From the NCBI GenBank assembly GCA_043742865.1, contig JAYTXR010000291.1, positions 1 through 23,711 on the forward strand: a stretch of 23,711 nt of DNA. Direction: 5' to 3'. The stretch's first letter is position 1; each line of letters starts with the position of its first letter. The position numbers were made by a program, and so were the translations under genes. This DNA comes from PALSA-911 sp043742865. GTDB lineage: Bacteria > Pseudomonadota > Alphaproteobacteria > Acetobacterales > Acetobacteraceae. This document shows, piece by piece, positions 13,836 to 21,357 of this stretch. The notes under the pieces were generated by a model. It was not told the origin of the DNA. It ran no database searches and was given only the letters and a program-made list of their open reading frames with translations.

Positions 13836-14876
13836 ATGCAGATTTCTCTGTTCAATATCATGGCGCTGAACCACGAGAGCCAGACGCCGCAGCTGGTGAT
13901 GGACACCACCAAGGAAGCGGTGCGCCTCGCCGACGAACTTGGCTTCGATGCCGCCTGGTTCGCCGAGCACCATTTTTCCGCGTTTTCGATCTGCGGTTCG
14001 CCGCTGATGATGGCGATGCACTGCGCGGGGTTCACCCGGCGGATCCGGCTCGGGCCAGGCGTGCTGGTGGTGCCGCTATATGCGCCGCTGCGCATGATCG
14101 AGGAGATCGCCATGCTGGACGCGGCGAGCGGCGGGCGCGCGATCCTCGGCATCGGCACCGGACATCAGCCGCAGGAATTCCGCTCCATGGGTATTGCGAT
14201 GGAGGAGCGGCGGGAGCGACTGTTCGAGGGGTGGGATTTGCTGGACATGGCTTTTTCCGAACGGCGCGTGGCCTATGACGGCGCCTATCTGAAAGTGCCG
14301 GAAACAGTTTTCCCGATGCTGCCGGCGACCCCGCCCGAGCTGTTCGTGGCGACCCATGACCCAGTGGTGATGGCGCGCGCCGCTGCGCGCGGCCGGCCGG
14401 TGTTCATCAGCGCCGGGCCGCTTCTGGCGGAGATGGCGGCGAACGCGCGCACCCAGGTGATCGAGGCCGCCGCCGGCGTGGGGGTGGCGGAGGCGCGGGT
14501 GAAGATCGCGGTGCTGCGCTATACTTTCGTGACCGAAAGCCGCGCCCGGGCCCGCGTTGCGGCGGAAGGCGTCGTCGCGTTCATGCGCCGGATGCGATCC
14601 TTGCGCGAGGCCTATCCGCCGCGCGACGGCATCCATTTGAAACAGGTTCCGTTTGTCGGCGAACCGGATGTGGACTGGTTGCTGGAGAACGCGGCGATCG
14701 GCGACGCGGACGTGGTGGCGGCACGGCTGCTGCGGGATATTCCGCTGCTGCGGCCGCATCATGTGGCCTATTACATGGGATTTACCTGGCTGCCCGGAGC
14801 AGAAATGCTGCGGTCCGTGCAGTTGTTCGGCGAGCGGGTGCTACCCCGGCTGCGCGCGGCAAGCGGCGATCCGTAG
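13836..14876 (+). CDS. LLM class flavin-dependent oxidoreductase (luciferase-like)
   Basis: A 346-residue TIM-barrel protein of the bacterial luciferase superfamily, which uses reduced FMN (or F420 in some members) for monooxygenation. Signature pieces are EAVRLADELGFDAAWFAEHH (about 27-46), TRRIRLGPGVLVVPLYAPLR, EIAMLDAASGGRAILGIGTG (about 90-109) and EERRERLFEGWDLL. The length is normal for the group. The ATG at 13836 directly follows the shared operator and has no Shine-Dalgarno, so a leaderless transcript is possible. It diverges from the ThDP operon and is followed 103 bp later by a lipoprotein dehydrogenase. A flavin reductase is not in the window; the substrate is unknown. Confidence 0.9.
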   Translation: MQISLFNIMALNHESQTPQLVMDTTKEAVRLADELGFDAAWFAEHHFSAFSICGSPLMMAMHCAGFTRRIRLGPGVLVVPLYAPLRMIEEIAMLDAASGGRAILGIGTGHQPQEFRSMGIAMEERRERLFEGWDLLDMAFSERRVAYDGAYLKVPETVFPMLPATPPELFVATHDPVVMARAAARGRPVFISAGPLLAEMAANARTQVIEAAAGVGVAEARVKIAVLRYTFVTESRARARVAAEGVVAFMRRMRSLREAYPPRDGIHLKQVPFVGEPDVDWLLENAAIGDADVVAARLLRDIPLLRPHHVAYYMGFTWLPGAEMLRSVQLFGERVLPRLRAASGDP

Positions 14877-14885
14877 GGCGCCGCC

Positions 14886-14934
14886 GGGAACGCAACATCC
14901 GTGCCGGACGTTTCCAAGGTAGCGGCACGTTCCC
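14886..14934 (+). other. Nested inverted repeat between the flavin monooxygenase and the lipoprotein gene
   Basis: The 103-bp gap holds a two-part stem: outer GGGAA (14886-14890) with TTCCC (14930-14934), and inner CGTGCCG (14900-14906) with CGGCACG (14923-14929), with a 9-nt one-sided bulge and a 16-nt loop. No T-run follows, so it is not a classical intrinsic terminator. It could be an RNA processing or partial-termination hairpin in a shared transcript, or an operator for the downstream gene. Confidence 0.4.
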
Positions 14935-14979
14935 ACTCAGCCATACATGACGATGCCGCGCCGTTTTACAGGACAAGCC

Positions 14980-16353
14980 ATGCGCCAGCACCCGCCAGCC
15001 GAGCGACCCATACAAACTCCGGCAACCACCGGGTCCCCCCGTGGCTGGTGCCGGCTGGGATGCGCGATCCTCGCGGGATCGATCCTCGCCCTCGGCGCCT
15101 GCGGCGAGCGGGCGACGCTGCCGGTCTCGGCCGGGTTTGGACCCTCCCCGCTGCTGCCGCCGCCTAACGCCACGCTGCTGCCGACCGTGAGCATCGCCCC
15201 CGCCAAGGGATGGCCCGCTGGCGCCACGCCGCAACCCGCGCCCGGCCTGGACGTCCGTGCGATCGCCGAAAACCTGGATCATCCGCGCTGGCTTTACGTG
15301 CTGCCCAACGGCGACATCCTGGTGGCGGAAACCAACGCGCCGCCGAAACCCGAGGACGGCAAGGGTATCCGCGGCTTCGTCATGGGCCTGGTAATGGACG
15401 CCGCCGGCGCCGGGGTGCCCAGTGCCAACCGCATCACGCTGCTGCGCCCCGCCGCCAATGTCCGGACCGCGTTTCTGGAAGGCCTGAACTCGCCATTCGG
15501 CATGGCCCTGATCGGCAACGACCTGTATCTCGCCGACACCGACGCGCTGCTGCGGTTTCGCTACGAACCGGGGCAGACCCGGATCACCACGCCCGGCGTC
15601 AAGATCGTCGATCTGCCGGCCGGCCGGATCAACCACCATTGGACCAAGAACGTCATCGCCAGTCCCGATGGACGCCATCTTTACGTGACCGTCGGCTCGA
15701 ACAGCAATGTCGGGGAGAACGGCATCGCCGCCGAGGCCGGCCGCGCGGCGATCTGGGAGGTTGATCCGCAGACCGGAAACCACCGCATCTTCGCCTCCGG
15801 CCTGCGCAACCCGGTTGGCCTGGGCTTCGAACCCTCCACCGGCGCGCTGTGGACCGCGGTCAACGAACGCGACGAAATCGGCAGCGACCTGGTCCCCGAC
15901 TACATGACCGCGGTGAGGCCAGGCGGATTCTATGGCTGGCCGTATAGCTATTTCGGCCAGCATGTCGATGAGCGGGTGAAACCCCAGCGTCCGGACCTGG
16001 TGGCGGAGGCGATCGCGCCGGATTACGCGCTGGGCGCCCACACCGCCTCGCTCGGGCTGTGCTTTGCCGAGGGCGCCGGCATCGCCACGAAGTTTCCCTC
16101 GGGAGCTTTCATCGGCATGCACGGTTCCTGGAACCGCCGCCCGCATAGCGGCTATAAAGTGGTGTTCATCCCGTTCGCCGCCGGCCAGCCGGCCGGCGAA
16201 CCGATCGACATCCTGACCGGCTTCCTCAGTCCGGAGGAAAATGCCTTCGGCCGCCCTGTTGGCGTGGCGATCGACCGCGATGGCGGCCTGCTGATCGCCG
16301 ATGATGTCGGCAACAAGATTTGGCGGGTGAGCGCGGCGGACGCGGTTCGCTGA
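14980..16353 (+). CDS. Glucose/sorbosone dehydrogenase family lipoprotein (PQQ-type beta-propeller)
   Basis: A secreted six-bladed propeller protein related to soluble PQQ sugar dehydrogenases and L-sorbosone dehydrogenase. The start at 14980 is preferred because AGGA lies 6 nt upstream; the in-frame ATG at 14947 has no such site. From 14980 the protein is 457 residues. A hydrophobic segment CAILAGSILALGAC ends in a lipobox (LGAC, lipidated Cys41), after a long basic N-region. Propeller blocks include DHPRWLYVLPNGDILVAETN, LNSPFGMALIGNDLYLADTD, VTVGSNSNVGENG, FASGLRNPVGLGFEP, YGWPYSYFG, FIGMHGSWNR and GLLIADDVGNKIWRV. PQQ binding is a family property, not demonstrated here. The product is expected on the periplasmic face of a membrane. 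No PQQ biosynthesis gene is nearby. It converges on the ABC1 gene with only 10 bp between. Confidence 0.88.
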   Translation: MRQHPPAERPIQTPATTGSPRGWCRLGCAILAGSILALGACGERATLPVSAGFGPSPLLPPPNATLLPTVSIAPAKGWPAGATPQPAPGLDVRAIAENLDHPRWLYVLPNGDILVAETNAPPKPEDGKGIRGFVMGLVMDAAGAGVPSANRITLLRPAANVRTAFLEGLNSPFGMALIGNDLYLADTDALLRFRYEPGQTRITTPGVKIVDLPAGRINHHWTKNVIASPDGRHLYVTVGSNSNVGENGIAAEAGRAAIWEVDPQTGNHRIFASGLRNPVGLGFEPSTGALWTAVNERDEIGSDLVPDYMTAVRPGGFYGWPYSYFGQHVDERVKPQRPDLVAEAIAPDYALGAHTASLGLCFAEGAGIATKFPSGAFIGMHGSWNRRPHSGYKVVFIPFAAGQPAGEPIDILTGFLSPEENAFGRPVGVAIDRDGGLLIADDVGNKIWRVSAADAVR

Positions 16354-16363
16354 GTTTCCCGAC

Positions 16364-17710
16364 CTAACCGGCCACCGGAACCCCGGCTTGCGCCAGGGCG
16401 GCTTCCTGGCGAACCGCGAGGGTTTCGGTATCGAAGTCGGCGATCAGTTCGTGGAACAGTTTGGACCAGTTGAGTTCCGCGCGCAGGCGTAAAAACACCC
16501 CGCCCAGACCGATGGCCGAGCGGTCCATCAGCACGAATTCCCTGGGGGGTTTCACGCCCCCGGTTCGTTTCAGACCGGCGTGGACTTTTTCCGCCACGGC
16601 GCGGCCGAATTGCGGGTCGTCGTCTTCCTGAATGCGCCGCACCCGGTCCTCGATCAATGGCGCATACAGGAACTTCGCCCAAAGGTTCAGGACCTCCATC
16701 TGATCGTCGCCGAGGTTGGAGAACCCCCAGGTCTCGTAGGCGCGATGGGATTTGGCCGCGTCATTGTCGCGCACCGCCTCGAACAGATCGATCACGCCGC
16801 GCACGAAGCGCGGGGGGAAGACGCGGATGGCGCCGAAATCCAGCAGATTGACCGAGCCATCCGGGCGAATTTGGTAGTTGCCCATATGCGGGTCGCCGTG
16901 GATGATGCCGTAGCGGTAGAACGGCACATACCAGGCGCGGAACAGCGCTTCGGCGATACGGTTGCGTTCTTCCTGCGGCGGGTTTTCCTCCAGCCTCTGC
17001 ATCAGCGGCCGGCCATCGAGCCAGGTCATGGTCAGCAGCCGGTCGGTGCAATATTCCGGCACCGGCGTCGGGATGTGGACATTCGGTTCGTCGCGCAGCA
17101 TTAGCGCGTATAGCCGCATCTGCGCGGCCTCCCGGGTGTAGTCCAGTTCCTCGCGCAGGCGTTCGGTCAGCTCCTTGTAGATTTCCTCATGCCGGATCGC
17201 GTTGTCCATGCGGTGATAGACCGACATGGCCAGTTTCAGTTGCCGCAGATCGGCTTCCACGGTGCTGGGCATATCCGGGTATTGCAGCTTGCAGGCGACC
17301 TCCCGGCCGTCGGGCAGCGTGGCGCGGTGCACCTGCCCGAGGCTCGCGGCGGCGGCGGCTTCGCGGGTGAAGCGGGTGAACTTGGACTGCCAGTCGGCAC
17401 CGAGTTCTCCGGCCATGCGGCGGCGGACGAAATTCCAGCCCATCGGCGGGGCGTTGGCTTGCAGCTGCGATAATTCCGCGGCGTATTCGGCCGGCAGCGC
17501 GTCCGGCACCGTGGACAGGAATTGTGCCACCTTCATCAGCGGGCCTTTCAGTCCGCCCAGGATGGTTTTCAAATCCTCGGCGTGGCTGGCACGGTCGGTC
17601 TTGATGCCGAACATCCGCTCCCCGGCCACCCGGGCGGCGATGCCGCCGACGGCGCCGGAGGTGCGGGCGAAGCGGCGGATCTCGCCAAACAGGTTGCTGC
17701 CATCCGCCAT
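16364..17710 (-). CDS. ABC1/AarF/UbiB family protein kinase-like protein
   Basis: A 448-residue atypical kinase-like protein; relatives (UbiB, ADCK3/Coq8) support ubiquinone synthesis or lipid handling. Visible motifs are GPLMKVAQFLS (56-66, the KxGQ motif with Ala for Gly), the alanine-rich ATP loop AAAAASLGQVHRA (118-130), the lysine Lys141 in VACKLQYP, HGDPHMGNYQI as catalytic loop and NLLDFGAIR as the DFG segment. No membrane spans are evident at the C-terminus, unlike classical UbiB, so it is closer to the soluble AarF-like group. The start at 17710 shares its A with the stop of the upstream peptidase gene (TAATG); a longer in-frame N-terminus would lie wholly inside that gene and is rejected. 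The partner substrate is unknown. Confidence 0.9.
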   Translation of the reverse strand: MADGSNLFGEIRRFARTSGAVGGIAARVAGERMFGIKTDRASHAEDLKTILGGLKGPLMKVAQFLSTVPDALPAEYAAELSQLQANAPPMGWNFVRRRMAGELGADWQSKFTRFTREAAAAASLGQVHRATLPDGREVACKLQYPDMPSTVEADLRQLKLAMSVYHRMDNAIRHEEIYKELTERLREELDYTREAAQMRLYALMLRDEPNVHIPTPVPEYCTDRLLTMTWLDGRPLMQRLEENPPQEERNRIAEALFRAWYVPFYRYGIIHGDPHMGNYQIRPDGSVNLLDFGAIRVFPPRFVRGVIDLFEAVRDNDAAKSHRAYETWGFSNLGDDQMEVLNLWAKFLYAPLIEDRVRRIQEDDDPQFGRAVAEKVHAGLKRTGGVKPPREFVLMDRSAIGLGGVFLRLRAELNWSKLFHELIADFDTETLAVRQEAALAQAGVPVAG

Positions 17711-19497
17711 TACGTAGTGGCTTCCAACTCGTCGATGAAACCCGAGATCACATCGAGGCCGCGCGTCCAAAATGCCGGGTCCGCCGCATTCAGGCCGAAC
17801 GGGGCCAATAATTCCTGGTGCCGTTTGGCGCCGCCGGCGCGCAGCATGTCCAGATATTTCTGTTGAAAGCCGGGATGGCCTTCCTGGAACACCGCATACA
17901 GCGCATTCACCAGACAATCCCCGAAAGCATAGGCATAGACATAGAACGGCGAATGGATGAAATGCGGAATATAGGACCAGAACACGCTGTATTCCGGGGT
18001 GAACTCGAACACCGGACCCAGGCTCTCGGTCTGCACCTCCAGCCAGATTTCGCCGATGCGTTCGGGCAGGATTTCGCCTTTTTGCCGCTCGTCGTGCAGG
18101 CGTTGCTCAAACGTGTAGAACGCGATCTGGCGCACCACGGTGTTCAGCATGTCCTCTACCTTGGAGGCCAGCATGATCTGTTTGCGGCGCGGATTTTTCT
18201 CTGAGTCCAGCAACGAGCGAAAGGTCAGCATTTCGCCGAACACGCTGGCGGTCTCGGCCAGGGTCAGTGGGGTGCCCGCCAGCAGATAACCCTGATCGCC
18301 GGCCAGAACCTGATGCACACCGTGGCCGAGTTCATGCGCCAGGGTCATCACGTCGCGGGTGCGGCCGTGATAGTTCAGCAGCAGATAGGGATGCGCCGAG
18401 GGCACGGTGGGATGGGCGAACGCGCCGCCGGATTTGCCGGGCGTGGGCGCGGCATCGATCCAGGCCTTGTCGAAGAAGTTCTGGCCGACCGCCGCCAATT
18501 CCGGGCTGAACGCCCCATAGGCCGACAGCACGCGCGCCCGGGCCTCGGCCCACGGGATCACCCGGTCGTCGTCATCGGGCAGTGGCGCGTTGCGGTCCCA
18601 GTGCTGCAACTTGTCCAGCCCCAGCCATTTTGCTTTCATCTGGTAGTAGCGATGCGACAGCCGGGGATAATCGGCGCGCACCGCCGAGACAAGCGCGTCC
18701 ACCACCTCATCCTCGACCATGTTGGACCGGTTGCGGTAGCTGCCGGGCGTCGGGTAATGGCGCCAGGTGTCGATGATCTCCTTGTCCTTGGCCAGCGTGT
18801 TGGTCAGCAGCGAGAACAGCCGCAGATTGCCGTTGAAGGCGGCGCCGATCGCGCGGCCGGCCGCCTCGCGCACCGCGCGGTCAGCATCGGACAGCTTGTT
18901 CAGCGCTGCACTGACGGTCAGTTGCTCGGTGCCGAGGGTCACGCGCATGCCGGCGATGGTTTCATCGAACAGCCGGCTCCAGGCGGAGCGTCCGGTGACC
19001 TCTTTTTCGTGCAGCAGCTTTTCCATCTCGTCGGCAAGCTGGTGGGGGCGGAACACGCGCAGATCGCGCAGCCAGGGCCGCCAGCGGGCCAGCGCCGGGT
19101 CCGCGAGTTTGCGCTCGATGATGCCGTCTTCCAGCCGGTTCAGCTCCAGCGTGAAGAAGATCAGGTGGCTGCTGATGGCGGTGACGCGCTCGCTCGCGGT
19201 CTGGTAGAATTTTCCGCGTGCGGCGTCGGTGGAATCGCCGGCGAACAGCAGCTGGGCATACGACATGATACGGCCCAGGGTTTCCTCGATCCGCTCATAC
19301 GCAGCGATCGCCTCGGTCAGCGCGCGGCCGGGCAGCGTTTCCAGCGTGCCGGCGTAGCGGATCTGGAATTGCCGCGAAGCCGCCTCGCTGGCGGCAAAAT
19401 CCGCCTCCAGCGCCGGGCTGTCCGGGCTGGGGTACAAATCCGACAGGTCCCACGCCGGTAGCGACGGGTCGGCGGCGGAAGCGGAGGTTTGGAGCAT
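17710..19497 (-). CDS. pepF: M3 family oligoendopeptidase F
   Basis: A 595-residue zinc metallopeptidase that cuts short peptides in the cytoplasm; about 600 residues is normal for PepF. The zinc site is HELGH (388-392) in MTLAHELGHGVHQVLAG, with the third ligand Glu415 in LTLAETASVFGEM. The N-terminal helical region with WDLSDLYPS (16-24) is the family opening. Other conserved pieces are YRNRSNMVEDEVVDALVSAV and the Tyr/His-rich FIHSPFYVYAYAFGD near the C-terminus. No signal peptide is present. An AGGA lies about 10 nt before the ATG at 19497. It is coupled to the ABC1 gene by a one-base TAATG overlap and diverges from the acyl-CoA synthetase gene. Confidence 0.95.
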   Translation of the reverse strand: MLQTSASAADPSLPAWDLSDLYPSPDSPALEADFAASEAASRQFQIRYAGTLETLPGRALTEAIAAYERIEETLGRIMSYAQLLFAGDSTDAARGKFYQTASERVTAISSHLIFFTLELNRLEDGIIERKLADPALARWRPWLRDLRVFRPHQLADEMEKLLHEKEVTGRSAWSRLFDETIAGMRVTLGTEQLTVSAALNKLSDADRAVREAAGRAIGAAFNGNLRLFSLLTNTLAKDKEIIDTWRHYPTPGSYRNRSNMVEDEVVDALVSAVRADYPRLSHRYYQMKAKWLGLDKLQHWDRNAPLPDDDDRVIPWAEARARVLSAYGAFSPELAAVGQNFFDKAWIDAAPTPGKSGGAFAHPTVPSAHPYLLLNYHGRTRDVMTLAHELGHGVHQVLAGDQGYLLAGTPLTLAETASVFGEMLTFRSLLDSEKNPRRKQIMLASKVEDMLNTVVRQIAFYTFEQRLHDERQKGEILPERIGEIWLEVQTESLGPVFEFTPEYSVFWSYIPHFIHSPFYVYAYAFGDCLVNALYAVFQEGHPGFQQKYLDMLRAGGAKRHQELLAPFGLNAADPAFWTRGLDVISGFIDELEATT

Positions 19498-19524
19498 TAT
19501 GGGCAGATCCTATGCTGGAGCTCA

Positions 19525-19550
19525 GCCCTTGCATGTAGGCTACGCAGGGC
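19525..19550. promoter_or_regulatory. Imperfect inverted repeat in the pepF/acyl-CoA synthetase divergent region
   Basis: GCCCTTGC (19525-19532) faces GCAGGGC (19544-19550) across 11 bp, with one unpaired T. It lies in the 112-bp gap between the two divergent starts and could be an operator or a leader hairpin for either gene. I could not find convincing -35/-10 hexamers around it. Confidence 0.3.
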
Positions 19551-19609
19551 AGAGGTCAAAGGGTTGCCGCAGACGAATGGCGCCAGGCAGCTATGGGACA
19601 AGCATAAAC

Positions 19610-21283
19610 ATGCAGGAATACCCGCGTTTTCCCAATCTGGCGGCGATGATGCTGGCCCTGGCCCGCGCCTGGCCGGACCGGCCGATGCTGCGCCACTATT
19701 GCGACGGCGCCTGGCACTCGCTGACCTGGGGGGAGTTCGGTCGGCGCACCGCCTCCACCGCGTACCGGCTGCGCGAGCTCGGCATCTCGGCCGGGGACCG
19801 GGTGGTAATCGTCGCCGATAATCGCCCCGATTACAGCATCGCCGAGGTGGCGTTGATGGCCATACGCGCGGTGCCGGTGCCCACCTACACCACCAACACC
19901 CGCGCCGACCACGCCCATGTGCTCCGCGATTGCGGCGCCCGCGCCGCGATCGGTGGCACCCCGGCCCAGGCCGCTGCACTGGCCGAGGCCGCCGCACTCG
20001 CCGGCGTGCTGGATTTGTTGCTGGTGATGGACGGGCAGGAATGGGCCGCGATCACCGGCGGAGAGGCGTCGGTCGATGCGCTGGCCGCCGAGGCCGATCG
20101 GATCCCCGGTGGCTCGCTGGCCTGCCTGATCTACACCTCCGGCACCGGCGGCGCGCCGAAGGGCGTGATGCTGCCGCATGCCGCGATCCTGTCCAACTGC
20201 GCCGGCGCGTTCGAGCTGCTGCGCCATCTGCCGATCGGGAAAGACGTGTATCTGTCGTTCCTGCCCCTGTGCCACAGCTTCGAGCACACGGTGGGGCAGT
20301 ATTTCCTGCCCAGCATCGGCGCCGAGATCGTCTATTCCCGCGGTGTGGAGCATCTGACGACTGACATGACAACGATCCGCCCAACCATGATGACAGTGGT
20401 GCCGCGGGTGCTGGAGGCGATCCACGGAAGGGTGCTGGCGCAGCTGGCACGCCAGCCCGCCTGGCGCCGGCGATTGTTCGATCTGGCCCTGACGATCGGG
20501 CTGAAGCGGCTGGACCGGGCGAAGCTGTCGCTGGCGGAACGGCTGGTCGATCCGCTGCTGGACCGGCTTGTGCGGCAAAAACTGCAGGACCGCTTCGGCG
20601 GCCGGCTGAAAGGCGTGATGTCCGGCGGCGCGCGGCTGGAGCCCGAACTGGGCCGCTTCTTCCTGGCTCTGGGCATCCTGGTGCTGCAGGGCTACGGCCA
20701 GACCGAGGCCGGCCCGGTGATCTCCGCCAACCCGCCGCAGGCCATCCGCATCGACACCGTGGGGCCGTTGCTGCAAGGCGTGGAACTGCGCATCGCCGAG
20801 GACGGCGAGATTCTGGTGCGCGGCGACCTGGTGATGGCCGGCTACTGGGGCCAGCCGGAGGCTACCGCGGCGGCGATCCGGGATGGCTGGCTGCACACCG
20901 GCGATATCGGCGTGCTGGACCCGGATGGCTATCTGCGCATCACCGACCGCAAGAAGGATATGATCGTGCTGTCCGGCGGCGACAACATCGCCCCCGCCAG
21001 GGTGGAGGGAATGCTGGTCGCCGAGCCCGAGATCGCCCAGGCGGTGGTGCTGGGCGACGGCAAGCCGGCCGTTTCCGCGCTGCTGGTGGCGGCCGATGGT
21101 TGCGACAACGAAGCCGTCGCGCGCGCCGTGGCGCGGGTCAATGCCAGGCTGTCGGTAACCGAGCGGGTGCGCCGTCATGTGGTGGTGGAGGCGTTCACGC
21201 TGGCCAACGGGCTGCTGACACCGACGCTGAAAATTCGCCGGCGGGCGGTGATGGAGCGGTTTGGGGGTGAGACCGCAGGTTAG
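19610..21283 (+). CDS. fadD-like: AMP-binding long-chain fatty acid--CoA ligase
   Basis: A 557-residue adenylate-forming enzyme that activates fatty acids to acyl-CoA in two steps. The start at 19610 gives the usual N-terminus (YPRFPNLAAMMLALARAWPD); an in-frame ATG 37 codons earlier adds unrelated sequence. Motifs: P-loop IYTSGTGGAPKGVML (174-188), FLPLCHSFEHTVG (217-229) as in long-chain ACSLs, GYGQTEAGP (361-369), DGWLHTGDIG (425-434), ITDRKKDMIVLSGGDNIAP (444-462) and the catalytic lysine Lys541 in LTPTLKIRR. The LPLCHSFE block and the TPTLKxRR ending place it in the long-chain FadD/FAA group. The ribosome-binding site is weak. The histidine kinase gene follows after 74 bp. Confidence 0.93.
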   Translation: MQEYPRFPNLAAMMLALARAWPDRPMLRHYCDGAWHSLTWGEFGRRTASTAYRLRELGISAGDRVVIVADNRPDYSIAEVALMAIRAVPVPTYTTNTRADHAHVLRDCGARAAIGGTPAQAAALAEAAALAGVLDLLLVMDGQEWAAITGGEASVDALAAEADRIPGGSLACLIYTSGTGGAPKGVMLPHAAILSNCAGAFELLRHLPIGKDVYLSFLPLCHSFEHTVGQYFLPSIGAEIVYSRGVEHLTTDMTTIRPTMMTVVPRVLEAIHGRVLAQLARQPAWRRRLFDLALTIGLKRLDRAKLSLAERLVDPLLDRLVRQKLQDRFGGRLKGVMSGGARLEPELGRFFLALGILVLQGYGQTEAGPVISANPPQAIRIDTVGPLLQGVELRIAEDGEILVRGDLVMAGYWGQPEATAAAIRDGWLHTGDIGVLDPDGYLRITDRKKDMIVLSGGDNIAPARVEGMLVAEPEIAQAVVLGDGKPAVSALLVAADGCDNEAVARAVARVNARLSVTERVRRHVVVEAFTLANGLLTPTLKIRRRAVMERFGGETAG

Positions 21284-21357
21284 GACCGTTGGCTGGCGGG
21301 CCGTCACCTCGCAGGCTACGGTCGTCTGCTCTACAGATCGGGAATGATCGGGCGCCG

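Noticed and set aside
13782..14021. N-terminal extension of the ThDP enzyme to an ATG at 14021
   Set aside because: It would overlap the divergent flavin monooxygenase; family alignment by eye starts at the MPTSAEI methionine at 13781.
18313..19461. 382-codon plus-strand open frame opposite pepF
   Set aside because: Shadow composition; the minus frame contains HELGH and the rest of the M3 fold.
19556..21307. 583-codon minus-strand open frame opposite the acyl-CoA synthetase
   Set aside because: His/Gln/Arg-rich shadow sequence without domains; the plus frame has every adenylate-forming motif.
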